From: Achromobacter sp. UMC46
GTDB taxonomy: Bacteria > Pseudomonadota > Gammaproteobacteria > Burkholderiales > Burkholderiaceae_B
Direction: 5' to 3'
DNA: 64,000 nucleotides
NCBI RefSeq assembly: GCF_014170335.1
Contig: NZ_LZZS01000040.1
Location: 1 to 64,000, forward strand
A program made the position numbers and the translations under genes. Positions 17,543 through 26,094 of this stretch are shown piece after piece. The notes below the pieces were generated by a model that saw nothing but the letters and a program-made list of their open reading frames with translations, made no database searches and was not told the DNA's origin. Numbering within the stretch: position 1 is the stretch's first letter; each line of letters starts with the position of its first letter.

Positions 17543-18342
17543 TAGCGTCCCTTTCCGACAAACAGCTTTTCCAGACCGACCACGCGGTCCAGGATAAAGA
17601 TGGCGATGATCGTCACATAAATCAGCACGGCCGACACGGCGGTGACCAGCGGGTCGATGGTGTCTTCGATATGCAGGAAGATGCGCACCGGCAGGGTCGT
17701 CGTGGACGGCGACGCGATGAAGATGGACATCGTCAGCTCGTCGAAACTGGTGATGAAGGCGATGACCCAGCCGCTCACGACCCCGGGCAGCAGCAGCGGC
17801 AGCACCACGCGGCGAAACGCCGTCCAGTTGGAGGCCCCTAGCGATTGCGCGGCGCGCTCCAGCGCCGGGTCGATGCCGGTGGCCGACGCCAGCACCAGAC
17901 GCAGCGCGTACGGCATGACCAGGATCACGTGCGCCACCACCAGGCCCACGTAGGTGCCGGCCAGATCCACCGTGGTGAAGAACTTCAGGAACGCCAGGCC
18001 CAGCACCACATGCGGAATCATCAGCGGCGACAGGAAGAACGCCACCAGCGCCTCGCGGCCACGGAAGCGGTTGCGCGCCAGGGCCAGCGCGCTGGGCACC
18101 GCCAGCGCGATCGCCAGCGTGGCCGACAGGGTGCCCAGCCCCAAGCTGAACCAGAACGCTTCGATAAATCTGGGGTTGTCCAGGATGGCGCGGAACCAGC
18201 GCAGCGACAGCCCGCCCGTAGGCAAAGAAATGAAGCCTTCGGACGTGAACGCCACCGCGCACACCATGACGATGGGCGCCAGGATGAAAAGGATGAACAC
18301 GCTGTGGAACAGCAGGCCGATGGGACCGTTTCGGAATGGCAT
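17542..18342 (-). CDS. Pot-type ABC transporter permease (PotC-like)
   Basis: 266 residues with six predicted membrane helices and the binding-protein-dependent transport domain; the EAA loop is near ALERAAQSLGASNWTAFRRVVLPLLLPGVVSG. It matches the PotC/PotI group of spermidine/putrescine-type importers, which also includes carriers for opines, phosphonates and other cations. Gap to the upstream permease is 1 nt. In this context, the transported compound is likely the substrate of the downstream dehydrogenase, not necessarily a polyamine. Confidence 0.88.
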   Translation of the reverse strand: MPFRNGPIGLLFHSVFILFILAPIVMVCAVAFTSEGFISLPTGGLSLRWFRAILDNPRFIEAFWFSLGLGTLSATLAIALAVPSALALARNRFRGREALVAFFLSPLMIPHVVLGLAFLKFFTTVDLAGTYVGLVVAHVILVMPYALRLVLASATGIDPALERAAQSLGASNWTAFRRVVLPLLLPGVVSGWVIAFITSFDELTMSIFIASPSTTTLPVRIFLHIEDTIDPLVTAVSAVLIYVTIIAIFILDRVVGLEKLFVGKGR

Positions 18343-18343
18343 G

Positions 18344-19210
18344 TCAGGCTCCCGACTGGTTGAAGACGGCGCCGTACTTGCGCTCGATGATCCGGTTGGC
18401 CGACAGCAGCACGACCACCGTCGCCAACAGCAGCACCACGGCCAGCGCCGCGCCCAGCGGCCAGTTCAGCGTGTTCAGGAATTCGTCGTAGGCCGCGGTG
18501 GCCACGTTCTTCAGGCGGCGCCCGCCGATGATGGCCGGCGTGGCGAACGAGCTGGCCGCCATCGCGAACACCATGATCGCGCCCGACAGGATGCCCGGCA
18601 TGACCTGCGGCACGATGACGCGGCGGATCACGGTGAATTGGGATGCGCCCAGCGACAGCGCGGCGGCCTCCGTCGCCGGGTTGATCCGTTGCAGCGACGC
18701 CCACACCGAAATCACCATGAACGGCACCAGCACGTGCGTCAACGCGATCGCGACCCCCAGGTTGCTGTACATCAGGTCCACCGGCGTGGCGATCAGCCCG
18801 ATGCCCATCAGCGCCTTGTTGATCAATCCGGTGGAGCCGAACAGCAATGCCCATCCCAGCGTGCGCACCACCACCGAAATCAGCAGCGGCCCCAGCACCA
18901 CCATCAGGAACAGGCCCTTCCACGGGTTGGCCATGCGCGACAGCACGTAGGCCTCGGCCGTGCCCAGCACCAGGCAGGCCAGCGTGACGGCGGCCGCGAC
19001 GCCGAAGGTGCGCGCGTAGATCTCGTAGTAGTAGCCGTCTGTCAGGATCTCGATGTAGTTCTTCCACGTGAACGTGGCCTGCATGCCGCCGTAGAACTGG
19101 AAATCGAAGAAGCTGATCAGGAACACCAGCGCCATCGGCACCACCAGGAAGGTGGCGTACACCACCAGCGCCGGCGCGCTCAGCACCCAGGGGTTGGCGC
19201 GCGTGCTCAT
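18344..19210 (-). CDS. Pot-type ABC transporter permease (PotB-like)
   Basis: 288 residues with six predicted helices (LSAPALVVYATFLVVPMALVFLISFF at the N-terminus; LFLMVVLGPLLISVVVRTLGW) and the EAA-loop region ATEAAALSLGASQFTVIRRVIVPQVMPGILSG. It is the PotB/PotH-like partner of the next permease. ATG 19210 overlaps the ATPase stop by 4 nt (ATGA). The upstream extension to 19357 is a shadow of the ATPase gene. Confidence 0.88.
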   Translation of the reverse strand: MSTRANPWVLSAPALVVYATFLVVPMALVFLISFFDFQFYGGMQATFTWKNYIEILTDGYYYEIYARTFGVAAAVTLACLVLGTAEAYVLSRMANPWKGLFLMVVLGPLLISVVVRTLGWALLFGSTGLINKALMGIGLIATPVDLMYSNLGVAIALTHVLVPFMVISVWASLQRINPATEAAALSLGASQFTVIRRVIVPQVMPGILSGAIMVFAMAASSFATPAIIGGRRLKNVATAAYDEFLNTLNWPLGAALAVVLLLATVVVLLSANRIIERKYGAVFNQSGA

Positions 19211-20268
19211 GACGGGCGGCCTTGCGGCGCGGGCGCCACCGTGCACATGTCCTGCGCGCGCCAGCGCAGATGCACGGTCTCGCCCTCGGCGGGCACCGGC
19301 ACGCCGTCGTTCTGGCGGATCACCATCACTTCGCCCACCGACGTCTCCACCTGGCACAGCCAGTGGTTGCCCTGGAACACGCGCGTCTTCATGCGGCCGG
19401 GCAGGGCACAGGCAGCAGGCTCGGAAAACAGGATCTTCTCGGGGCGCACGATCACCGCGCTTTGCGGCACCGGCGCGCCATGCATCGGGATATGCGCGTC
19501 GCCCACCCGGGCACGCGTTTCGCCGTCGTACTGTTCGGCCTGCGGCGTGAACACGTTGGCCTTGCCCAGGAAGCCGCCCACGAAATGGCTGGCGGGGCCT
19601 TCATAGGCCTGGAACGGGTCCGCCACCTGTTCCACGCGGCCCTGATTCATCACCACGATGCGGTCCGACAGCGCCAGCGCTTCGGACTGGTCGTGCGTCA
19701 CCAGGATGGTGGTGGTGCCGATGGTGCGCTGGATGCTGCGCAGTTCCAGCTGCATTTCCTCGCGCAGCTTGGCGTCCAGGTTGGAAAGCGGTTCGTCCAG
19801 CAGCAGCACGCTGGGCCGGATGACGAGCGCGCGCGCCAGCGCCACGCGCTGCTGCTGGCCGCCGGACATCCGCGCCGGATGGCGGTCGGCAAGATGCGCC
19901 AGGCCCACCAGTTTCAGCGCGTCGGCCACCCGCGACTCGCGCTCGTCTTTTCCGACCCGTTGCATTTCCAGGCCGAATGACACGTTCTCGGCGGCGGTCA
20001 TGTGCGGAAACAGCGCATAGTTCTGGAACACCAGCCCCAGGCCGCGCTTGTTGGCGGGCACGCGGCTGACGTCGCGGCCATCCAGCACGATGCTGCCGCC
20101 GGTGGGTTCCACAAAGCCCGCGATCATCTGCAAGGTCGTCGTCTTGCCGCAGCCGGACGGTCCCAGCAGCGAGATGAATTCGCCCCGGTTCACGGACAGG
20201 CTCAACGCTTCGACGGCCGTCGTGTCGCCATAGCGTTTGCAAAGGCGATCCAACACTAGATAGGTCAT
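19207..20268 (-). CDS. Pot-type ABC transporter ATPase (PotA-like)
   Basis: 353 residues. Walker A is GPSGCGKTT at 36-44, the signature is [15 protein letters not shown], Walker B is VLLLDEPLSNLD, and the C-terminal third is a TOBE domain (VIVRPEKILFSEP ... VFQGNHWLCQVETSVGEVMVIRQ). This matches PotA/FbpC-type import ATPases. The frame is open to 20310, but ATG 20268 gives the standard MTYLVLDRLCKRYGD start. It lies 55 nt after the binding-protein gene, with a GC-rich hairpin between them. Confidence 0.92.
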   Translation of the reverse strand: MTYLVLDRLCKRYGDTTAVEALSLSVNRGEFISLLGPSGCGKTTTLQMIAGFVEPTGGSIVLDGRDVSRVPANKRGLGLVFQNYALFPHMTAAENVSFGLEMQRVGKDERESRVADALKLVGLAHLADRHPARMSGGQQQRVALARALVIRPSVLLLDEPLSNLDAKLREEMQLELRSIQRTIGTTTILVTHDQSEALALSDRIVVMNQGRVEQVADPFQAYEGPASHFVGGFLGKANVFTPQAEQYDGETRARVGDAHIPMHGAPVPQSAVIVRPEKILFSEPAACALPGRMKTRVFQGNHWLCQVETSVGEVMVIRQNDGVPVPAEGETVHLRWRAQDMCTVAPAPQGRPS

Positions 20269-20280
20269 GAAAGCTCCCGC

Positions 20281-20301
20281 GGGCGGCGCCGGGCGCCGCC
20301 C
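20281..20301. promoter_or_regulatory. Intercistronic stem-loop after the binding-protein gene
   Basis: GGGCGGCGCC (20281-20290) and GGCGCCGCCC (20292-20301) are perfect complements separated by a single G, so a hairpin with a short melted loop forms in the message between potD and potA of this operon. A hairpin in this position commonly protects the upstream binding-protein message and lowers transporter expression. No T run follows, so it is not an obvious terminator. Confidence 0.55.
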
Positions 20302-20323
20302 CGTTTTCAATGCCGGTTGCGCG

Positions 20324-21355
20324 TCAGCGCTCGATTTCCCGGGTCCAGCGCTTGTTCCAGTCGTCCCGGTTCTGGTTCACCGTGTCCCAGTCGATCACGA
20401 TCAGGTCGGCGGCGCGCTTGCCGATCGGCAGCGGCACGCGGGGATCGTCCTGCACCTTGGCCTTCTTGTTGACCGGGCCGTAGCCGTAGGCCGACGCCAG
20501 CTTCTCCTGCACCTCAGGCGTGACCAGGTACTGCACGAAGGCCTGCGCCATCGGGTTGGTGGCCGACTTGGCGACCGGGCAGACGGACGACAGCAAGGCG
20601 TACGCGCCTTCCTGCGGATACACGAAACCCACCGGGAACCCGGTGTCGGCAAACGCCTTGGCGCGGCCGCTGCCCCAGACCGAGATCAACGCCTGGCCGC
20701 TGGAGAACAGTTCGGTCATCTTGCCCGGAGACGGCTCGTACACCAGCACGTTGGGGCCGACCTCGTTCTTGAAGGTGGTGAAGCCGGCATCGATCTTCTT
20801 CTCGCTGCCGCCGCCTTCGCGGGCGTATTCCACCAGCGCGTGCAGGCCGTAGGTGTTGTTCAGCGGCGGCACCACCAGCTGCTTCTTGTACTTGGGGTCC
20901 TTCAGGTCCTTCCACGACGTGGGCGGCGCCCACTTCTTCTCGTCGAAGATCTTCTTGTTGTACATGATGCCGGTAGCCACGATGCCGATGGCGACCGCCC
21001 TGTCGTCCTTGTACCGGGCGGTGCCGTAGATGTCGTCGGCGGGCAGGCCCTTGATCGGTTCGCAGAATCCCAGCGCGATGGCCTGGTACATGGGGCCGTC
21101 GTCGATGATGGCCACGTCGATCTGCTGGTTGCTTTTCTGCGCCTGCAGCCGCGCCACCGTGTTGGTGGAATTGCCCGCCACATAATCAAGCTCGACGCCG
21201 TGCTGCTTGGCGAAGGGCGGGAAGATGTCCTTGCGCATGATGTCTTCGAACGAGCCGCCGTATCCGGCCACCACCAGTTTCTGCTGCGCTGCCGCATTGG
21301 CGCTGAGCCCGGCGGCCACCGTCGCCGCCGCGATCACTGCAAGTACCTTGCCCAT
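20324..21355 (-). CDS. Pot-type ABC transporter substrate-binding protein (PotD-like)
   Basis: 343 residues with a Sec signal peptide (MGKVLAVIAAATVAAGLSANAAAQQ, cleavage near AAA-QQ) and an extracellular solute-binding domain (KLVVAGYGGSFEDIMRKDIFPPFAKQHGVELDYVAGNSTNTVARLQAQ). This is the first gene of the nine-gene operon. PotD-like proteins of this type serve polyamines, opines and related cationic compounds. The sequence ends KRWTREIER, similar in style to the paralogue at 30502. The ligand cannot be read from the sequence. Confidence 0.88.
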   Translation of the reverse strand: MGKVLAVIAAATVAAGLSANAAAQQKLVVAGYGGSFEDIMRKDIFPPFAKQHGVELDYVAGNSTNTVARLQAQKSNQQIDVAIIDDGPMYQAIALGFCEPIKGLPADDIYGTARYKDDRAVAIGIVATGIMYNKKIFDEKKWAPPTSWKDLKDPKYKKQLVVPPLNNTYGLHALVEYAREGGGSEKKIDAGFTTFKNEVGPNVLVYEPSPGKMTELFSSGQALISVWGSGRAKAFADTGFPVGFVYPQEGAYALLSSVCPVAKSATNPMAQAFVQYLVTPEVQEKLASAYGYGPVNKKAKVQDDPRVPLPIGKRAADLIVIDWDTVNQNRDDWNKRWTREIER

Positions 21356-21382
21356 GGGAACCCCCCGATTGTTGGTACACTT

Positions 21383-21455
21383 TGTCCGTACATGAATGTC
21401 CGGACAAATAATGGATCCAGCGAGACTCCGTTGTCAATCGGTTATTGTCCGTACA
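21383..21455. promoter_or_regulatory. Three copies of a 10-bp palindromic operator between potD operon and GntR gene
   Basis: The decamer TGTCCGTACA occurs at 21383-21392 and 21446-21455, and the perfectly palindromic TGTCCGGACA at 21397-21406. All three lie in the 132-bp divergent gap between the PotD-like gene (ending upstream at 21355) and the GntR-family gene (starting at 21488). Two are 4 bp apart and the third is 39 bp further. Repeated short palindromes beside a GntR gene are the classical sign of its own operators, so autoregulation and control of the operon are expected. Confidence 0.75.
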
Positions 21456-21487
21456 AACCCCATATAACAATGCAAGGAGCCCTCCCC

Positions 21488-22291
21488 ATGACCCGATCCT
21501 CCGAGCGCGCGGCCGGCCCCGGCGGAGCGCGGCAGGCGCGGGGGAAACCCGAATCGCAGGCGCCTGAGGGCGATGGCGGCGGCCCCCGTTACAAGAGCAT
21601 TTTCCAGACGCTGTCGCAGGGCATCAGCACGGGCCGCTACCCCGTCATGACGCTGCTGCCGACCGAGCACGAGCTCTGCGACCAGTTCAACGCCAGCCGC
21701 CACACCATCCGCGAAGCCATCCGCATGCTGACGGTAGCCGGCATGGTGTCGCGCCGTCCCGGCGTGGGCACCCGCGTCGAAACCGCCCGCGCCAGCACCC
21801 GGTTCACGCAGCGCATCTCGCAATTCCCCGACCTGCTGCAGTACGCGCGCAATGCGGCCCTGCTGGTGCAGGACGTGCGCACCATCAAGCTGCCCAAGCG
21901 GCTGGCGGAAGCGCTGGGTTGCGCCGCCGACAAGTCCTGGCTGCACATCAACTCCATCAAGACGCTGGACGATCAGGACACCGCCGCGGCCAGCACGCTC
22001 ATCTACGCCGACCCCGAACACTCCGACGTGCGCGTCGAGGTCAAGTCGCGCATTTCGCTGCTGCGCCTGATCGAAGACCACTTCGGCGACCGCATCACCG
22101 AAGTCAACCAGGAGTTCTCGGCCACGCCGATCAACGCCACGATCGCCAAGCAGTTGAAGGTCGAGCCCAAGACGGCAGGCTTCGTCATCACCCGCCGCTA
22201 TTACGGGGATGGCGGCCTGCTGCTGCTGGCCACCATCACCACCTTCCCGCACGACAAGATGAAGTATTCGATGACGCTCAACGTGGGGTGA
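21488..22291 (+). CDS. GntR-family transcriptional regulator (HutC-like, UTRA domain)
   Basis: 267 residues. A winged-helix GntR domain (about residues 38-105: RYKSIFQTLSQGISTGRYPVMTLLPTEHELCDQFNASRHTIREAIRMLTVAGMVSRRPGVGTRVE) is followed by a UTRA-like ligand-binding domain. ATG 21488 is chosen because AAGGAG lies 8 nt upstream. The gene is divergent from the potD operon and has three palindromes upstream, so it most likely represses that operon until the inducer binds. It overlaps the 3' end of hyuB by 14 nt. The N-terminal about 35 residues are low-complexity Gly/Ala/Arg. Confidence 0.88.
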   Translation: MTRSSERAAGPGGARQARGKPESQAPEGDGGGPRYKSIFQTLSQGISTGRYPVMTLLPTEHELCDQFNASRHTIREAIRMLTVAGMVSRRPGVGTRVETARASTRFTQRISQFPDLLQYARNAALLVQDVRTIKLPKRLAEALGCAADKSWLHINSIKTLDDQDTAAASTLIYADPEHSDVRVEVKSRISLLRLIEDHFGDRITEVNQEFSATPINATIAKQLKVEPKTAGFVITRRYYGDGGLLLLATITTFPHDKMKYSMTLNVG

Positions 22292-24005
22292 CCGGCGCGG
22301 CGCCGGTGCCATAGGCGGCCTGCGCCGCCTCGGCGCTGATCTTGCCGTCCGCCAGGTCCCGCTCGATGCGCGCGCGCGACCGCCCGGCCGGCGCGCCATA
22401 GCCGCCGCCGCCCGGCGTCTCGATGCGCACGCTGTCACCCGGCGCCAGCGCGATGTTGGCCGTCTTGGAAAACAGTTCTTCCGCTTGCGGCGTGCCGAAG
22501 TTGCGGATCAGCCGCGCGCGGCGTCCGTCGCCGCCGCCGTCCACCCCGGCCGCCACGCCCACCGTATGGCTGTCCGAACGCGCCGAGAACACAATGCCCG
22601 GCCCCACCGCGCGGATCTGCTTGGCGATCGCCAGGCCGCCGCGCGTACGCCCCACACCGCCCGAATCGGGGATCATGGCGTACTCGTCCATCATCAACGG
22701 GTACTCGTTCTCCAGCGCTTCGACAGGCAGGTTGGAGGTGTTGGTCATGTGCACGTGCACCGCGTCCATGCCGTCCGCGTCGAAGCGCGCACCCGCGCCG
22801 CCGCCCAGCGTTTCCAGATACACGAAGTGCCCCGCGCGTTCGCGCCAGCGGCCCGAGAAAACGATGGCCGGGCAGCAGTCGTTGCTGGACGCCATGGTCT
22901 TTTCCGGCGGCAGCAAACCCCGGAATGCGCCGAAGATCGCACCCGCCACCTTCTGCGCCGTGATCGACCGCGCGCCCACCGCCGCCGGATGCTCCGGGTT
23001 GGTGATCGTGCCCACCGGGGCCGATACGCTGATGGGGTCGAACAGCCCGGCGTTGGGCGCCAGGTCCGGATCCAGCAGCGCCTTGACGGCGTAGTACACG
23101 CAAGCGCGCAGCGCGTTGAACGGCAAGTTCATCGCGCCGCGCGCCTGTTTACCGGAACCGTCGAAATCGAAGTGCAGGTTGCCGGGGCGCACAGTCAGCG
23201 TCACCTGGATCGGCACCGGATCGCCGCCCATGCCGTCGTCGTCCAGATCGCTGCGGAACGTGTAGCTGCCTTGCTGCAACTCGGCGATGCGGTTCAGCAG
23301 CCGGCGGCGCGTGTACGCGATCACGTCGTCCACCGAACGCAGCACGGCGTCCAGCCCCATCTGCCGGATCAGGCCTTGCACGGCGGCCGCGCCCCGGCGG
23401 TTGGTGGCCATCTGCACGCGCAGGTCCAGCACGCGCTCTTCGGGGTCGCGGGTGTTGGCGCAGATCAGGCGCAGCATGTCCTCGTCCGTTTCGCCATGCC
23501 TGGCGATGCGGCAGGCGGGGATGCGGATGCCTTCTTCGAAAATGGATTTCAAGCCGCCCGCGATCGATCCCGGCACCGCTCCGCCCACGTCCGAATGGTG
23601 CGCGATATTGGCCGCGAAGAAGCGCAGCTCGCCTTCCCAGAACACCGGGGTCACGATGTTGATGTCGGGCAGATGGCTGCCGTCCGCCAGGTAGGGGTCA
23701 TTGCAGATGAAGACGTCGCCGTCGCGGATGTCTGCGGCCTTGAAAGTGCGCAAGATCGCGCCCATCGCGCCGTCCAGCGAACCCAAGTGCAGCGGGATCT
23801 GCGTGCCTTGCGCCACCAGCCGGCCGGCCGCGTCGAACAAGGCCACGGAGCAGTCCTTGCGTTCCTTGATGTTGGTCGAGAACGAGGCGCGCACCAGCGT
23901 GTTGTTCATGTCCTCGGTGATGGACAGCAGGCGGTTGCAGAACACCTCCATGCCGATGGGATCGGCCAGCGCCACGCTGGAGCCGGATTGGTCGGGCTTG
24001 GTCAT
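22278..24005 (-). CDS. hyuB: Hydantoinase B/oxoprolinase-type subunit
   Basis: 575 residues of the HyuB/N-methylhydantoinase B family (FCNRLLSITEDMNNTLVRASFSTNIKERKDCSVALFDAAGRLVAQGTQIPLHLGSL ... DPYLADGSHLPDINIVTPVFW). HyuA/HyuB enzymes are ATP-dependent hydrolases of hydantoins, N-methylhydantoin or 5-oxoproline; related pairs carboxylate ketones. The length matches HyuB subunits. It overlaps hyuA by 4 nt (ATGA) and is the last gene of the tctC-hyuA-hyuB unit. The substrate is unknown; the C-terminus overlaps the GntR gene by 14 nt in the opposite direction. Confidence 0.88.
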   Translation of the reverse strand: MTKPDQSGSSVALADPIGMEVFCNRLLSITEDMNNTLVRASFSTNIKERKDCSVALFDAAGRLVAQGTQIPLHLGSLDGAMGAILRTFKAADIRDGDVFICNDPYLADGSHLPDINIVTPVFWEGELRFFAANIAHHSDVGGAVPGSIAGGLKSIFEEGIRIPACRIARHGETDEDMLRLICANTRDPEERVLDLRVQMATNRRGAAAVQGLIRQMGLDAVLRSVDDVIAYTRRRLLNRIAELQQGSYTFRSDLDDDGMGGDPVPIQVTLTVRPGNLHFDFDGSGKQARGAMNLPFNALRACVYYAVKALLDPDLAPNAGLFDPISVSAPVGTITNPEHPAAVGARSITAQKVAGAIFGAFRGLLPPEKTMASSNDCCPAIVFSGRWRERAGHFVYLETLGGGAGARFDADGMDAVHVHMTNTSNLPVEALENEYPLMMDEYAMIPDSGGVGRTRGGLAIAKQIRAVGPGIVFSARSDSHTVGVAAGVDGGGDGRRARLIRNFGTPQAEELFSKTANIALAPGDSVRIETPGGGGYGAPAGRSRARIERDLADGKISAEAAQAAYGTGAAPVTPR

Positions 24006-26056
24006 GCGAAGCCTCCTTGCAAACGGATGATCAGGTTGCCGTATTCGTCCACGCTGGCGTGCTGGCCAACGCCGACGACGGTGGTGGAGCTCATTTCCTC
24101 CAGCAGCGCGGGGCCGGTGAAGCGCGCGCCGGTAGGCACGCGGTCGCGGTCGTACACCGGCGTCTCCTGCCAGCCGTGCACGGCGCCGAAATAGGCCTTG
24201 CGCTGCCCGATCCTCGCGTCCTCCAGCACCCCGCCGATCCGGCGCGGCGCAAGCGGCGCCTTCACCACCTGGCCCACGGCCTGCATACGGCAGTTGATGA
24301 TCTGGACTTTGCGGTCGTCCACCGTGTAGCCGTATTCGCGTTCGTGCGCCTCCGCGAAGCGGCGCGCGAATTCCGCGTGGCCGCCAGCGCCGGTGTCGTC
24401 CAGGCTGACCTGCACTTCGAAATTCTGGCCCTCGTAGCGCGCGTCGATGGCGCTGTGGCAGACGCGCAGCGCGGGATCCACGCGTTCCTCGGCCAGCCAG
24501 TTTTCAGCCTGCTCGCGCAGGCCCTCGAAGAGGGCCGAGATGGCGGGCCACGTGTCGTCGCCGGCCAGCGAGATCTCGCTTTGCACGAAGTCGAACGAGA
24601 TGTCGCTGAGCAGGATGCCCCGCGCGCACATCGTGCCCGGCTCCTGCGGCACGATGACGACTGGGATGCCGCATTCCTCGGCCACTTCCACCGCGTGCAA
24701 GGGCCCCGCGCCGCCATAGGCATACAGCGCGAAATCCGACAGGTCGTAGCCGCGCTCGGTGGACACCGCACGGATGGCGCGGCTCATGTTCGCCGCCGCG
24801 ATGCGCAGGATGCCTTCGGCGGCGGCGTCCCGGTCCAGGCCCAGCGGCGTGGCCACGCGATCCTCGATCACCTGCCGCGCCGCATCCGCGTGCACCGGCA
24901 TGCGACCGTTCAGCAAAGACACGGGATTCAGCCGCTGCAAGACGATCTCGGCGTCGGTGATCGTCGGCTCCTGGCCGCCGCGGCCATAGCCCACCGGCCC
25001 CGGCACCGCGCCGGCGCTGTGCGGGCCCACTTTCAGCGCGCCCGCGTCGTCCAGCCACGCGATGCTGCCGCCGCCCGCGCCGATCACGTGGATGTCCACC
25101 ATTGGCGTCTTGACGGGGTAGCCCGCCACATGGCGATGCGACGTGAACAGCGGACGGCCGTCGCACACCAGCGACACGTCGGTGCTGGTGCCGCCCACGT
25201 CGAACGTGACCAGGTTCAGGCTGCCGATGGCGCGGCCCACGGCCGCCGCGCCCACCACGCCCGCCGCAGGCCCCGACAGGCAGGTCCGCACCGGATACTG
25301 GCGCACCGTGGCGATCGACATCAGCCCGCCGTTGGAGTGAATGGTGTGCGGTTCGTGGCCGATGTCCAGTTCGCGCACCCGCTGCAGGAAGCGTTCCAGA
25401 TAGCGCGCCATCTTCGGGCCCACCGCGGCGTTCAGCACCGTGGTGGACAGGCGCTCGTATTCGCGGAATTCCGGCAGCACGTCCGATGACTGGCTGATGT
25501 AGGCGCCCGGCATGGCGTCCGCCACGATCGCCGCCGCGCGGCGTTCGTGCGCCGGATTGCGGTAGGCGTGCAGGAAGCAGATCGTCACGGCCTCGATGCC
25601 GGCGGCGGCGAACTGGCGCGCGGCGGCCAGTACCTGCGCCTCGTCCAGCGTCGTCAGCACCTCGCCCGCCGCGTTGACGCGCTCGTCGACTTCGATGCGG
25701 AACTCGCGCGGCACGGCCACGGGGGGCTTGCCCACGCTGTAGTCGTACAGGTGCGGCCGTGTCTGGCGGCCGATCTCCAGCACGTCGCGGAACCCGCGTG
25801 TCGTGATCAAGCCGACGCGCGCGCCCTTGCGTTCGATGATGAGGTTGGTGGCGACCGTCGTGCCGTGCCCCACGTGCGACACCTGCGAAGGCGACACGCC
25901 GTGGTCCGCCAGCATCTGGCCGATGCCGGTCGCGATGGCTTCGGAGGGGTCGTGCGGCGTGGAAGGCACTTTATGAAAGTGCACCACGCCGGCGTCCTCG
26001 TCGATCATCGTGAAATCGGTAAACGTGCCTCCGACGTCTATCCCTATGCGATACAT
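24002..26056 (-). CDS. hyuA: Hydantoinase A/oxoprolinase-type subunit
   Basis: 684 residues. The N-terminal ATPase motif IGIDVGGTFTDFTMIDEDAG, the second segment GPAAGVVGAAAVGRAIGSLNLVTFDVGGTSTDVSLV and the C-terminal NMSRAIRAVSTERGYDLSDFALYAYGGAGPLHAVEVAEE match HyuA, the ATP-binding partner of HyuB. The length is usual. ATG 26056 starts the conserved MYRIGIDVGG; the longer frame upstream overlaps the intergenic region. It follows the TctC-like receptor gene by 38 nt, suggesting that the imported compound is the substrate. Confidence 0.9.
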   Translation of the reverse strand: MYRIGIDVGGTFTDFTMIDEDAGVVHFHKVPSTPHDPSEAIATGIGQMLADHGVSPSQVSHVGHGTTVATNLIIERKGARVGLITTRGFRDVLEIGRQTRPHLYDYSVGKPPVAVPREFRIEVDERVNAAGEVLTTLDEAQVLAAARQFAAAGIEAVTICFLHAYRNPAHERRAAAIVADAMPGAYISQSSDVLPEFREYERLSTTVLNAAVGPKMARYLERFLQRVRELDIGHEPHTIHSNGGLMSIATVRQYPVRTCLSGPAAGVVGAAAVGRAIGSLNLVTFDVGGTSTDVSLVCDGRPLFTSHRHVAGYPVKTPMVDIHVIGAGGGSIAWLDDAGALKVGPHSAGAVPGPVGYGRGGQEPTITDAEIVLQRLNPVSLLNGRMPVHADAARQVIEDRVATPLGLDRDAAAEGILRIAAANMSRAIRAVSTERGYDLSDFALYAYGGAGPLHAVEVAEECGIPVVIVPQEPGTMCARGILLSDISFDFVQSEISLAGDDTWPAISALFEGLREQAENWLAEERVDPALRVCHSAIDARYEGQNFEVQVSLDDTGAGGHAEFARRFAEAHEREYGYTVDDRKVQIINCRMQAVGQVVKAPLAPRRIGGVLEDARIGQRKAYFGAVHGWQETPVYDRDRVPTGARFTGPALLEEMSSTTVVGVGQHASVDEYGNLIIRLQGGFA

Positions 26057-26094
26057 ATCGTTCTTTCCAAAAAGAGTCTTATGGAGCGGGCGGA

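Noticed and set aside
17542-21355. Spermidine/putrescine transport as a firm assignment for the Pot-type genes
   Set aside because: PotABCD homology covers many substrates, and the coupling to amine-dehydrogenase subunits makes a polyamine ligand uncertain.
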